DNA of 64,000 nucleotides from Chersky-840 sp963764205 (GCA_963764205.1 CAVXRN010000006.1:930001-994000); one strand, 5' to 3'. Positions 9,991 through 18,992 are shown, counted from the first letter of the stretch. Program-made: numbers and translations. Notes: a model not told the origin generated them from the sequence alone.

Positions 9991-12650
9991 GCTCGTCCAC
10001 GTCGAGCCCGTCGCCGGGGAGCCTCCGGGGGGCGACCCCGGTCGACACGAGCCTGCGCGTCGAGCTGGATCCGGCGCGCCGAGTCCCGGGACCGGGACCG
10101 GGACCGGGACTGGGCACGGCCAATGCGGTCCGCCTCGCGGTGGAGGCCGCCACGTCCGCGGGCCGCGCCGGGCCGGCCGGTTCCACGCCGGCCCAGCTGA
10201 CGACGTTCCTCAATCTGTCGGCGCAGATCCTGTGCATCACCGACTACACCGGCGCGCTGCTGTGGTGGAACGTCGCCTTCGAGCGCACGCTCGGCTACGG
10301 CGCCGCAGAGCTGCACGGTCTGCGGCTCGACGACCTCCTCCATCCCGACGACCGGGAGGTCCGGCGGGCAGCCGAGGCGGTGTTGGCCGAGGACGGCGAA
10401 GCCGGGCTGACCCAGCTCCGTTTCTGCACCCGCGAGGGCCAGTGGCGCTGGCTCGAGTGGACCGTCCGCGTCGACTTCGACCGCGAGCGCGTCTACGGCG
10501 CGGCACGCGACATCACCCAGCGCCGACGCGACGAGATCGCGCTGAGCGAGAGTGAGGCCCGGTTGCGGGCCATCATGGAGTACTCGCCCTCGATCATCTA
10601 CGTGAAGGACCTCTCGGGTCGGTACCTCCTCGTCAACGACGAGTTCGCCCGGGCGACGGGCATCGAGGTGGACGAGGCCGTCGGTCGCACCGCGGCGGAG
10701 TGCTGGCCCAACGACATCGAGACGATCGCCGCGGGCGAGCGGCAACTCCTCGAGGACGGGCAGTCCTTCGTCAGTGACGAGCCCGGGACCACGGTGAACG
10801 GTCCGCGGGAGTACTTCATGAGCCGCTTCATCATTCGCGACGAGGCCGGCACCCCGTTCGCCATCGGGGGGATCGCCTCGGACACGACCGAGCGACGCTG
10901 TGCGGAGAAGGCGCTGGCGGCACGCGACCGCCTGCTCGACTCGGTCATCAGGGCCAGCCCGGACATGATCACGCTCATGGACCGGGCCGGGAAGATCCAT
11001 CAGATCAGCGAGGCCGAGAGCGCGCTGTTCGGCCACCGCCACGAGGTGTTCACCCGGGGCGATGTCTTTGACTTCGTCCACCCCGACGACTTCGACGACG
11101 TCGCCTCGTTGTTCATCCGGATGGTCACGGGAGCGGTCTCGAACCTCCATCTGCGCTACCGCGCGTTGCACGCCGAAGGGCACTGGGTCACCGTCGACTC
11201 CCGGGCCCAGGCCGTGCTCGATAGCGAAGGCCATTTCGCCGGTGCCGTCGTCGTGTCGCGCGACATCACCGAGAAACTGGAGTCCGAGGAGCGCTTGCAC
11301 ACGTCGCGTGAGTCGGCCGAAAAGGCGAGCAAGGCCAAGAGCGACTTCTTGTCGCGCATGAGCCACGAGCTCCGCACGCCGCTGAACTCCATCCTCGGGT
11401 TCGCCCAGCTCCTTCAGATGGACGACATCCCCGGACAACAGGCCGACGCCGTGGACCACATCCTCCGGGCCGGTCGACACCTTCTCGACCTCATCGACGA
11501 GGTGCTCGACATCGCCCGCATCGAGTCCGGGCACCTCGAGCTGGCGCTGACGCCGGTGGCGGTGGCCGAGATCGTGTCCGAAGCGCTCGAGCTCACCAAC
11601 CCCATCGCGGCGCGGGCCGAGGTGATCATCCGCTCGCTCGTCGACCCCCGCGACGAGCACGTCGTCGTGGCCGACCGCCAGCGCCTGATGCAGGTCCTGC
11701 TCAACTTGTTGTCCAACGCCGTGAAGTACAACAAACCTGGTGGACGGGTCGAGGTCACGTGCGAGCTCGGGTCGTCGGGCCGACTGCGGCTAGCCGTGGC
11801 GGACACGGGCCGGGGCATCCGCCCCGAGGACTTCGACCGCGTCTTCGTACCGTTCGACCGCCTCGGGCTCGAGCAGACCGGTATCGAGGGGACCGGCGTC
11901 GGGCTGGCGCTGTCCCAGCACCTGTGTGAACGCATGGGAGGCCGGCTCGACGTCGACTCGGTCCCCGGCGTGGGGAGCACCTTCGTCGTCGAGCTCCCGG
12001 CCACCACCGTGGCGCCGGGCGAGGCGGTCGAGGCGGGCGCGACGTTCGAGGGGGGCAAGACGGTCGAGATCACCGATCGCGTCCCGGGTGCGCTCGCAAC
12101 CGGTGCGGCCCTGTCCACACCCACGCCAACAGCAGGTGCCACGACGGCGGCCGGATCGGACGACGCGGCACCCCACGGCGGTCCGGGCGGCGTCGGAACC
12201 GCTGACCAGACCGCAACTGCCATCGGGGACGACGGCGAGGCCGAGCCCGGTGTAGCGCCCGGGCCCGGACGCGTGTTCAGGGTCCTGTTGGTCGAGAACA
12301 ATCTGACCACACTCGATCTCGTCGAGCGGGTGCTGTCGCGCCGTCCCGGGACCGAGGTCCTCGCCGCCATGCAGGGCGGCCTCGGTGTGGACCTCGCCCG
12401 AGAGCACGTCCCGGACATGATCCTGCTCGACCTCTATCTCCCGGACATGACCGGCGACGTCGTGCTCGACCGGCTGGCCGAGGACCCGGCCACCGCCGAT
12501 GTGCCCGTGGCGGTCATCGGGGCGGGTGCCCCGGCGCAGCAGGTCCGCGAGCTGCTCCGGCGCGGCGTCATCGGGTTCCTGGCCAAGCCCATCGACGTGC
12601 ACGGCCTCCTGTCGCTCGTCGACGCGGTGCGCGCGGCGCGAGGGACTTGA
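9987..12650 (+). CDS. Cytosolic PAS-PAS-PAS hybrid histidine kinase with divergent receiver
   Basis: An 887-residue paralogue of the preceding gene. The GTG start overlaps the repaired stop of the first kinase (GTGA) and has GGGGGAG six bases upstream. Three PAS units are followed by HisKA (MSHELRTPLNSILGFAQLL), HATPase_c (LLSNAVKYN, DTGRGI, GIEGTGVGL), an alanine/threonine-rich linker of about 90 residues and a receiver. The receiver keeps phospho-Asp in ILLDLYLPDMTG (about residue 815) and the late Lys in LAKPID. However, the acidic pair is E-N (VEN) rather than E-D/D-D, and the conserved Thr/Ser position is Gly in AVIGAG. Metal binding and phosphorylation may be weakened. There is no membrane segment, so the signal is cytosolic. 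Confidence 0.85.
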   Translation: MSSSTSSPSPGSLRGATPVDTSLRVELDPARRVPGPGPGPGLGTANAVRLAVEAATSAGRAGPAGSTPAQLTTFLNLSAQILCITDYTGALLWWNVAFERTLGYGAAELHGLRLDDLLHPDDREVRRAAEAVLAEDGEAGLTQLRFCTREGQWRWLEWTVRVDFDRERVYGAARDITQRRRDEIALSESEARLRAIMEYSPSIIYVKDLSGRYLLVNDEFARATGIEVDEAVGRTAAECWPNDIETIAAGERQLLEDGQSFVSDEPGTTVNGPREYFMSRFIIRDEAGTPFAIGGIASDTTERRCAEKALAARDRLLDSVIRASPDMITLMDRAGKIHQISEAESALFGHRHEVFTRGDVFDFVHPDDFDDVASLFIRMVTGAVSNLHLRYRALHAEGHWVTVDSRAQAVLDSEGHFAGAVVVSRDITEKLESEERLHTSRESAEKASKAKSDFLSRMSHELRTPLNSILGFAQLLQMDDIPGQQADAVDHILRAGRHLLDLIDEVLDIARIESGHLELALTPVAVAEIVSEALELTNPIAARAEVIIRSLVDPRDEHVVVADRQRLMQVLLNLLSNAVKYNKPGGRVEVTCELGSSGRLRLAVADTGRGIRPEDFDRVFVPFDRLGLEQTGIEGTGVGLALSQHLCERMGGRLDVDSVPGVGSTFVVELPATTVAPGEAVEAGATFEGGKTVEITDRVPGALATGAALSTPTPTAGATTAAGSDDAAPHGGPGGVGTADQTATAIGDDGEAEPGVAPGPGRVFRVLLVENNLTTLDLVERVLSRRPGTEVLAAMQGGLGVDLAREHVPDMILLDLYLPDMTGDVVLDRLAEDPATADVPVAVIGAGAPAQQVRELLRRGVIGFLAKPIDVHGLLSLVDAVRAARGT

Positions 12651-12681
12651 TCGCCAGGCCGAGATCCGGCCCGGCGGACGC

Positions 12682-14232
12682 TCAGATGGCCCGCTCGCGC
12701 CCTTCCCAGTAGGGGTCGCGGAGCTTGCGCTTGTACAGCTTGCCGTTGGGGTCACGCGGCATGTCGTCGGTGAAGTCGATGGTCTTGGGCGTCTTGAACT
12801 TCGCCAACCGGCCTTCGCACCACGCCAGGATCTCGGCCTCGAGCTCGGGCGAGCCCTCCACGTCGTCGACGGGCTGGACGACCGCCTTCACCTCCTCGCC
12901 CCAATCGTCGTGCGGGATGCCGAACACCGCGGCGTCGACGATCTTGGGGTGGCCGAGGAGGACGCTCTCGATCTCGGCGGGGTAGATGTTGGCACCACCG
13001 GAGATGATCATGTCGGTCTTGCGGTCCCGCAGGAACAGGAACCCGTCGTCGTCGAGGAAGCCGATGTCGCCGACGGTGAAGAACTTGCCGATGCGGTTCT
13101 TCCGAGTCTTCTCCTTGTCGCCGTGGTACTCGAAGTCCGCCGACTGCATGGCCATGTACACGGTCCCGATCTGGTTCGCTTCGAGCCGGTTGTCGTCGTC
13201 GTCGAAGATGGCGATCTCCGAGATGGGCCAGGGCTTTCCCACCGTGCCCGGCTTGGTGAGCCACTCCTCGGTGTTGACGATGGTGCCGCCGCCCTCCGAC
13301 GCGGCGTAGTACTCGTCGATCACCGGGCCCCACCATTCGATCATGGCGTACTTCGTGTCGATGGGGCACGGTGCCGCGGCGTGGATCATGTGACGGAGAG
13401 ACGTCAGGTCGTACTTGTGCCGGACGTCGTCGGGCAGTGCGAGGAGCCGGTGGAATTGGGTGGGGACCATGTGCGAGTGGGTCACCTTGTAGCGCTCGAT
13501 GAGCTCGAGCATGCCCTCGGCGCTCCACTTGTCCATGAGCACCACGGTGTGGCCCATGTGGATGGCCGCCCCCGAGAACCGCAACACGGCGGTGTGGTAC
13601 AGCGGCGAGCCCACGATGTGGACGTTGTCGTCGCGGGGATTGATGCCGAACAGGAGCAGAATCCCCGCCAGGGCGATGGCCATCTCGTCGGGGTCGGCTC
13701 CCGAAAGCGTGCGGCGCACGCCTTTGGGGTTGCCCGTCGTCCCCGACGTGTAGTTCATGGTGTCGCCCAGGCTGCGGTCGTCGGGTCGGTCGGTCCTCTG
13801 GTTGTCGCGCAGTTGCGCGTAGGAGGCGAAGCCCGAGATGTCCCCCACGGAAAGACAGCGTGAGGCGGGGATCTCGGCCTCGTCGGCGGCGTCGAGGCAG
13901 ACATCGGCGAAGCGCTCGTGGCCGATGAAGACGTCGGCGCCGGAGTCCTTCAGGATGTAGGCGACCTCGGGTGCAACGAGGTGATGGTTGATGGGCACGA
14001 TGTACCAGCCGGCTTGCATCGCCGCGAGGTAGATCTCGAACACCTCGGCGCAGTTGGGCAGCACGAAGGCGATGGTGGCCTCCTTGCGCAGGCCCAGCTG
14101 ACGCAGGGCGTGCACGACCTGGTTGGCGCGGCCGAGCAGCTCACCCGCCTTGAGCTCGGTGCCGTCGGGAGCCACGAGGGCGAGGTGCCCGGGCTCTTCC
14201 TCCGCCATTGCCCAGAATCCGAAGTCGGTCAT
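12682..14232 (-). CDS. Acyl-CoA synthetase (AMP-dependent ligase, FadD family)
   Basis: A 516-residue ANL-superfamily ligase. The P-loop-like motif YTSGTTGNPKGV (about 165-176), the adenylate-binding YYAASEGG (about 297-304), TVGDIGFLDDDGFL (about 394) and the hinge/C-terminal GGANIYPAEIE with the final catalytic Lys in DPNGKLYKRKLRDP are all present. It activates a carboxylic acid to its CoA thioester. The ATG is preceded by GAGGAG. It is divergent from the SDR-LLM-NTF2 operon, and the shared upstream region holds a KstR-like palindrome. The substrate class is most likely lipid or steroid-derived, by context only. Confidence 0.88.
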   Translation of the reverse strand: MTDFGFWAMAEEEPGHLALVAPDGTELKAGELLGRANQVVHALRQLGLRKEATIAFVLPNCAEVFEIYLAAMQAGWYIVPINHHLVAPEVAYILKDSGADVFIGHERFADVCLDAADEAEIPASRCLSVGDISGFASYAQLRDNQRTDRPDDRSLGDTMNYTSGTTGNPKGVRRTLSGADPDEMAIALAGILLLFGINPRDDNVHIVGSPLYHTAVLRFSGAAIHMGHTVVLMDKWSAEGMLELIERYKVTHSHMVPTQFHRLLALPDDVRHKYDLTSLRHMIHAAAPCPIDTKYAMIEWWGPVIDEYYAASEGGGTIVNTEEWLTKPGTVGKPWPISEIAIFDDDDNRLEANQIGTVYMAMQSADFEYHGDKEKTRKNRIGKFFTVGDIGFLDDDGFLFLRDRKTDMIISGGANIYPAEIESVLLGHPKIVDAAVFGIPHDDWGEEVKAVVQPVDDVEGSPELEAEILAWCEGRLAKFKTPKTIDFTDDMPRDPNGKLYKRKLRDPYWEGRERAI

Positions 14233-14323
14233 CGTCGCTCCTCACTCGGCGTACCCGTGTGCGCGGTTCCCTTCGACACGACCGGCACCGTGACACGAAA
14301 CCCCCCACAGGCCCATACGAGAC

Positions 14324-14337
14324 TAGAACGTGTTCTC
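14324..14337. promoter_or_regulatory. KstR-like palindrome between divergent ligase and SDR genes
   Basis: TAGAACGTGTTCTC contains the perfect palindrome AGAACGTGTTCT and fits the KstR-type consensus tnnAACnnGTTnnA except for the last base. It sits about 90 bp upstream of the acyl-CoA ligase start and could serve both directions. Confidence 0.55.
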
Positions 14338-14459
14338 GCTCCGGGCAAGCCGCTCGACCACGAGCGCGCGCCGTTGCTCGACGTGGCTCGTCGTGGCTCG
14401 TGGGTGCTCCCCACCAGCGTGCGCTCGTCTTCGGCGGCTGGGGAGTGTCCCGCCCCGGT

Positions 14460-14468
14460 TGCTAACGT
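14460..14468 (+). promoter_or_regulatory. Extended -10 promoter element (TGCTAACGT)
   Basis: TG-C-TAACGT fits an extended -10. The same nine bases followed by C occur upstream of the acyl-CoA dehydrogenase gene at 48458-48466, suggesting a shared promoter type. No clear -35 is seen. Confidence 0.4.
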
Positions 14469-14493
14469 CCCGTCAGATTTCGGGACACCGACG

Positions 14494-14559
14494 AGATCGA
14501 CAGATCGACGAGACCGACGAGACCGACGAGACCGACGAGACCGACGAGACCGACGAGAC
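14494..14559 (+). repeat. 9-bp tandem repeat in 5' leader of SDR gene
   Basis: Five perfect copies of GACCGACGA (14512-14556) plus degenerate flanking copies (ACGAGATCGACAGATCGACGA) end just upstream of the AGGAG of the SDR gene. The repeat lies in the presumed untranslated leader. It is translatable without stops in the upstream frame, so a start further upstream cannot be fully excluded. Confidence 0.8.
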
Positions 14560-14575
14560 AGGAGCAGCAGGCGAC

Positions 14576-15478
14576 GTGGCTGGGTACCTCGAGAACAAGG
14601 TGGTGGTGATCACCGGAGCCGGCGGTGGCATCGGGCGGGCGTGCGCGGTGGCGTGCGCGGCGGAAGGCGCCAAGGTCGTCGTGGCCGACATCGGGGTGGG
14701 CCTGGCGGGGGAGGACCCCACGAGCGAGGTCGCCGAGGCGGTCGTCAAGGAGATCGTCGCCGCGGGCGGCGAAGCGGTGGCGGTGGCCGAGGACGTGAGC
14801 ACGATGGCCGGGGGTGAGCGCATCGTGAACGCCGCGGTCGAGCGCTGGGGCCGCATCGACGGCGTGGTGGCGGTGGCGGGCATCCTGCGGGAGCGGATGC
14901 TGTTCAACATGTCCGAGGACGAGTTCGACGCAGTGATCTCGACGCATCTGAAGGGGCACTTCACCGTGTTCCGCCACGCCGCCGCGATCATGCGCAAGCA
15001 GGAGTCGGGGTCGCTTGTCGGGTTCACGTCGGGTGCGTATGCCGGCAGCGTGGCCCAGGCCAACTACTCGGCGGCCAAGGGTGGGATCGTGTCGCTCGTG
15101 CGCTCCGCCGCGGTCGGGTTGCACCGCTACGGCGTGCGGGCCAACGCCGTCGCTCCCATCGCCCGCACCCGCATGTCGGCCAACGTGCCGTCGGAGTTGG
15201 CGGAGATGGGCGATCCCGAGGACGTGGCGCCGCTGGTGGTGTTCCTGCTCTCGGACGCGGCCAAGGAGGTGACGGGCCAGGTGTTCACGGCTGTGGGCGG
15301 GCGCATCGCGGTGTGGAACCAGCCCGTCGAGGTGCGGTCCATGCGCGTCGAGGGTCGCTGGACGCCCGAGCAGATCGCGGCGCGCTTCGACGAGGTGGGC
15401 CAGGAGCGGATGGGGCTCATCGACCGGCTCGAGCAGATCCGCCAAGCCGCCGCGTCGGGCCAGAAGCCCAACGCCTGA
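14576..15478 (+). CDS. SDR family oxidoreductase
   Basis: A 300-residue short-chain dehydrogenase. The cofactor motif GAGGGIGRA (about 13-21), the NAG-equivalent region AVAGIL, the catalytic Tyr-Lys in NYSAAKGG (about 162-169) and the substrate-loop proline segment are present. After the core, the C-terminal 50 residues form an extra tail (EGRWTPEQIAARFDEVGQER). The GTG start follows AGGAG at 14560-14564, downstream of the 9-bp repeats. It probably oxidizes a hydroxyacyl-CoA or hydroxysteroid with NAD(P). It heads an apparent operon with the LLM oxidoreductase (25-bp gap) and the NTF2-like protein. Confidence 0.87.
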   Translation: MAGYLENKVVVITGAGGGIGRACAVACAAEGAKVVVADIGVGLAGEDPTSEVAEAVVKEIVAAGGEAVAVAEDVSTMAGGERIVNAAVERWGRIDGVVAVAGILRERMLFNMSEDEFDAVISTHLKGHFTVFRHAAAIMRKQESGSLVGFTSGAYAGSVAQANYSAAKGGIVSLVRSAAVGLHRYGVRANAVAPIARTRMSANVPSELAEMGDPEDVAPLVVFLLSDAAKEVTGQVFTAVGGRIAVWNQPVEVRSMRVEGRWTPEQIAARFDEVGQERMGLIDRLEQIRQAAASGQKPNA

Positions 15479-15503
15479 GCGAGCGCCGGAGCGAGGTTCG
15501 CCC

Positions 15504-16382
15504 ATGCGGTTCAGCTACGCCGAGTCCATGACCGAGCCGGCGTTCTACGCGCCGCTGGCGCGCGCGGCGGAGGAGGCGGGGTACGACACGTTCGTCGTGC
15601 CCGACAGCATCGCGTATCCGCGTGAGTCGGACACGACGTATCCGTTCAACCCCGACGGGTCACGCGAGTTCCTCGAGGACAAGCCGTTCATCGAGCCCTT
15701 CAGCCTCATCCCCGCCCTGGGGGCGGTCACGACGACGCTGCGGTTCGTGACGTTCGTGGTGAAGCTCCCCATCCGGCACCCCGTGATGGTGGCCAAGCAG
15801 GCGGCGTCGGTGGCCGTGCTCACCGACAACCGGTTCCTGTTCGGGGTGGGGACGAGCCCGTGGCCCGAGGACTACGAGCTGCTCGACGTGCCGTGGGAGC
15901 GCCGCGGCAAGCGCATGAACGAGGCCATCGACGTCATCCGGGGGCTCACCGCGGGTGGGTTCTTCGAGTACCACGGCGAGGTGTTCGACGTGCCGGCGGT
16001 CAAGATGTCGCCCGCACCGAGCCGGCCCGTGCCCATCCTGATCGGCGGGCACGGCGAGGCCGCCCTGCGCCGCGCCGCGGTCATGGGCGACGGATGGATG
16101 CACGGCGGCGGTGACCCCGCTGACCTGCCGGGGCTCTTGGCGCGGTTGGCGGAGCTGCGGGCCGAGGCGGGGCGCACCGACGCACCGTTCGAGACGCACG
16201 TGATCTCGATGGACGCTTTCTCGGTCGACGGCGTGCGCCGCCTGGAGGAACAGGGCGTGACCGATGTCATCGTCGGCTTCCGCTGGCCCTATGTCGTGGG
16301 GCCCGACACCGAGCCGCTGCAGACCAAGATCGACAGCCTGCGCCGGTTCGCCGACGCGGTCATCACCAAGGTGAAGGCGTAG
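15504..16382 (+). CDS. LLM class F420-dependent oxidoreductase
   Basis: A 292-residue luciferase-like TIM-barrel protein. The pattern YDTFVVPDSIAYP near the N-terminus, TLRFVTFVVKLPIRHPVMVAKQAASVAVLTDNRFLFGVGTSPW (given here only as the region about 73-117) and PVPILIGGHGEAALRRAA (about 174) match F420-dependent LLM enzymes of Actinobacteria. It likely reduces or oxidizes an organic substrate with coenzyme F420. It follows the SDR gene closely and probably shares its transcript. Confidence 0.87.
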   Translation: MRFSYAESMTEPAFYAPLARAAEEAGYDTFVVPDSIAYPRESDTTYPFNPDGSREFLEDKPFIEPFSLIPALGAVTTTLRFVTFVVKLPIRHPVMVAKQAASVAVLTDNRFLFGVGTSPWPEDYELLDVPWERRGKRMNEAIDVIRGLTAGGFFEYHGEVFDVPAVKMSPAPSRPVPILIGGHGEAALRRAAVMGDGWMHGGGDPADLPGLLARLAELRAEAGRTDAPFETHVISMDAFSVDGVRRLEEQGVTDVIVGFRWPYVVGPDTEPLQTKIDSLRRFADAVITKVKA

Positions 16383-16424
16383 GAGAAGGCGTAGGAGTAG
16401 GCGTAGGAGAGGGAGGCGGTTGCG

Positions 16425-16823
16425 ATGGGCCGGGCATTCGAGATGTCGAAGAAGTCGATGGAACTGACCGAAACCAAGGACCGCGCCGGGTGGCTGGCGC
16501 TGTTCGCCGACGACGCCGTGGTCGAGGACCCCGTGGGCCCGTCGATGTTCGACCCCGACGGCAAAGGTCAGCGTGGCAAGGAGGCGATCACCGCCTTCTA
16601 CGACAACGTGATCTCGCAGAGCGAGAGCATCAAGTTCACGATCCGCCAGACCATCGAGTGCGGTGACGAGGTGGCCAACATCGGCGAGATACGCATCACG
16701 CTGCCGGGCAACCAGGTCGGGATCGTCCAGATGGCCAACATCTACAAGGTCGACGCCCAGGGCAAACTCGCCTCGCTGCGGTCGTTCTGGGAGCAGGACA
16801 AGCTCAGCTTCAGCGAGGGCTGA
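16425..16823 (+). CDS. NTF2-like / ketosteroid-isomerase-type protein
   Basis: A 132-residue single-domain protein of the SnoaL/NTF2 cone fold. The opening helix (SKKSMELTETKDRAGWLALFADDAVVEDPVG is the region about 8-38) and the FWEQD end are typical of KSI-like members, with the Asp in VEDPVG at the place used for substrate positioning in related isomerases. Given the operon with an SDR and an F420 enzyme, a role on a steroid- or lipid-like ring compound is plausible but unproven. The preceding 43 bp hold three near-copies of GGCGTAGGAGAA, which also supply Shine-Dalgarno-like sequence. Confidence 0.75.
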   Translation: MGRAFEMSKKSMELTETKDRAGWLALFADDAVVEDPVGPSMFDPDGKGQRGKEAITAFYDNVISQSESIKFTIRQTIECGDEVANIGEIRITLPGNQVGIVQMANIYKVDAQGKLASLRSFWEQDKLSFSEG

Positions 16824-16825
16824 CG

Positions 16826-16880
16826 GCCCCGCCGCCGGCCCCGCCGCCGTCGGCCCCGCCGCCGTCGGCCCCGTCGCCGA
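16826..16880. repeat. 15-bp GC-rich repeat between convergent genes
   Basis: About four copies of a CGGCCCCGCCGCCGT-type unit fill the gap between the NTF2-like gene and the convergent response regulator gene. It has no obvious stem with a T-tract. Confidence 0.6.
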
Positions 16881-16883
16881 CCG

Positions 16884-17585
16884 TCACGAGTCGAGGAAGC
16901 GCAGCACGGCCAGGACCCGGCGGTGGTCGGACTGCGACACGGGCAGGTCGAACTTGGTGAAGATGCTGGCGACATGCTTCTCGACCGCGCCCTCGGACAC
17001 GACGAGGGTGGTCGCGATGGCTGCGTTGGATCGTCCCTCCGCCATCAGCGCCAGCACCTCACGCTCGCGGCCGCTCAGGACCGAGATCGAGTCGGTGCGC
17101 CCCGACGCGCCCAGGAGCTGGGTGACGACCTCGGGGTCGAGAGCGGTCCCGCCCGACGCGATCCGGACGAGCGCCTCGACGAAGTCGCTCACGTCCGCGA
17201 CGCGATCCTTCAACAGATAGCCCACGCCGGCCGCGCCGTCGGCCAACAACTCGGCGGCGTAGCGGGTCTCGATGTACTGCGAGAACATCAAGATGCCGAG
17301 ATCTGGGTGCTCCCGACGCAAGTCGATGGCGACCCGCAACCCCTCGTCGGTGAAGGTGGGTGGCATGCGAATGTCGACGACCGCCACGTCGGGGCAGTCA
17401 CGCTCCACCGACCGTCGCAACGCATCGGAGTCCCCGACGGCGTCGGTGATGACGAATTTCCTGTCGACGAGAAGCTGGACGAGACCGTCGCGCAAGATGG
17501 CCGAGTCCTCGGCGATGACGATCCGTAGCGCGTCGGACGGGGCCGCGTCGGGCGGGGCCGCGTCGGACGGGGGCACGTCGGCCAT
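16884..17585 (-). CDS. LuxR/NarL-family response regulator
   Basis: A 233-residue two-domain regulator. The receiver (about 15-135) has the acidic pair in IAEDSAILRDG, phospho-Asp in VAVVDIRMPP, and Lys in YLLKDRV. The C-terminal HTH (about 165-230) has LSGREREVLALMAEGRSNAAIA and EKHVASIFTKFDL. It lies directly after the histidine kinase gene with no spacer (TAG then ATG) and is the cognate partner. The operon order suggests that it controls the linked ABC transporter. Confidence 0.93.
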   Translation of the reverse strand: MADVPPSDAAPPDAAPSDALRIVIAEDSAILRDGLVQLLVDRKFVITDAVGDSDALRRSVERDCPDVAVVDIRMPPTFTDEGLRVAIDLRREHPDLGILMFSQYIETRYAAELLADGAAGVGYLLKDRVADVSDFVEALVRIASGGTALDPEVVTQLLGASGRTDSISVLSGREREVLALMAEGRSNAAIATTLVVSEGAVEKHVASIFTKFDLPVSQSDHRRVLAVLRFLDS

Positions 17586-18992
17586 CTAGGCGTGCAGGGG
17601 GAGGTCGACGGTCACCACGGTCGGCCCCCCGGGCGGGCTCGCGATGTTCAGGCGGCCGTCGACGGCGTGCACCCGATCGGTGAGTCCGGCCAGCCCGCTC
17701 GACGACGACCCCAGCTTCGCAGGCTCGGCCCCGCCCTTGCCGTCGTCGCGCACGACCAAGCGGAGCCACTGGGCGTATTGCGAGCACGAGACGCTGGCGC
17801 GAGAGGCACCCGCGTGCTGGGCCACGTTGGCCAGGAGCTCCGCCACACAGAAATACGCGATCGACTCGATGGCCGGGGTGGGCCGGTCGATCAGGGCCAG
17901 CGTCACCTCGGTGGGGACGGGAGAGCGCGCCGCCAACGTGCTCAGGGCGCCTTCGAGGCCGGTGTCCAGAGCGGGGGGATGGATCCCGCGGGCCAGGTCG
18001 CGGAATTCGACCAAGGCCTCCTTTGCTCCTCGATGGGCGTCGTCCACCAAGGCGCGAACCTCATCGAGGTCGATCTGGGGGCCGGCCGCGAGCTTCTCCT
18101 TGGCGATGCCGAGTCGCATGGCGAGCGCGACCAGCTGGGCCTGGGTGCCGTCGTGGAGGTCCCGCTCGATCCGGCGCAGGGTGGCAGCCGAGGCGTCGAC
18201 GGTCTGTGCCCGGGCGTGCTCGAGTGAGCGCACCCGCATCGTCATCGAGTCGGGAGCGAGGAGTGCGTGCATGAGGTGGCGATCGAGGTAGATCATGGCC
18301 CGCACGGCCCACGGAGCCGCGAAGAGGAAGATCACACCGGTGACGAAGATGGCGATCCCATGGAAGGGCCCCGACGTCCCCACCGAGAGGTACCCCGGGG
18401 GGAACAGGTTGCGGACGAGGCCGAAGACCGGGGGACTGTTCTGCCCCGAATTCCACAGCGTGTGGGTCAGGCACGCGAACGCGTCCCACCACAAGCTGAA
18501 TGCAGCGTAGAAGCCGAAGGCCGCGAGGGGGAGCTTGACGACCACGTACGCCATCGAGCGCCACCCGGTGCGGTCCTTGAGGGCCGATTGCAGCCAACCG
18601 AAGAAGCCCGGTCGCGCCGCGAAGGGCTCGGGCTCCTCGATCTGTTCGTCGAGGAGCCCCCGCGCCAGGCCTCGGTGCCACGCACCGAGCCCCCTCGACC
18701 CCCGGACGGACGCCGCCAGGACGATGACGCCGATGAAGGTGATGGCGAGGATCACACCGCCCACCAGGGTGAGCGCGACGAAGGCCACCCCGGCGACCGC
18801 CAGCGGCCACCCGATGGCGAGGTAGAGGAGCTCGGTCCAGGCGCGCCGCGTGAACGGCGTCCTCCACACGGTGCGGGCGAGGTCGCGGGCCTGGTCCGCC
18901 CGGTCCTTCGAGACGACGATCACGAGCTCCTTGCCCCACAATCGCATCCGCACGCCGGCGTCATCCATCGCGTCCATCGCGCTCTCCATCAT
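17586..18992 (-). CDS. Membrane sensor histidine kinase (HisKA_3 / NarX-DesK class)
   Basis: A 468-residue protein. An N-terminal sensor region contains two pairs of hydrophobic helices (about 55-100 and 155-235) as in the putative-sensor family of actinobacterial kinases. It is followed by a dimerization/phospho-acceptor helix with RIERDLHDGTQAQL (His near 280) and a HATPase_c domain with VVRDDGKGG and SSGLAGLTDRV. Its start overlaps the permease stop by four bases (ATGA). With the ABC genes upstream and the NarL-type regulator downstream, it likely senses membrane stress or a compound that the transporter handles. Confidence 0.92.
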   Translation of the reverse strand: MMESAMDAMDDAGVRMRLWGKELVIVVSKDRADQARDLARTVWRTPFTRRAWTELLYLAIGWPLAVAGVAFVALTLVGGVILAITFIGVIVLAASVRGSRGLGAWHRGLARGLLDEQIEEPEPFAARPGFFGWLQSALKDRTGWRSMAYVVVKLPLAAFGFYAAFSLWWDAFACLTHTLWNSGQNSPPVFGLVRNLFPPGYLSVGTSGPFHGIAIFVTGVIFLFAAPWAVRAMIYLDRHLMHALLAPDSMTMRVRSLEHARAQTVDASAATLRRIERDLHDGTQAQLVALAMRLGIAKEKLAAGPQIDLDEVRALVDDAHRGAKEALVEFRDLARGIHPPALDTGLEGALSTLAARSPVPTEVTLALIDRPTPAIESIAYFCVAELLANVAQHAGASRASVSCSQYAQWLRLVVRDDGKGGAEPAKLGSSSSGLAGLTDRVHAVDGRLNIASPPGGPTVVTVDLPLHA

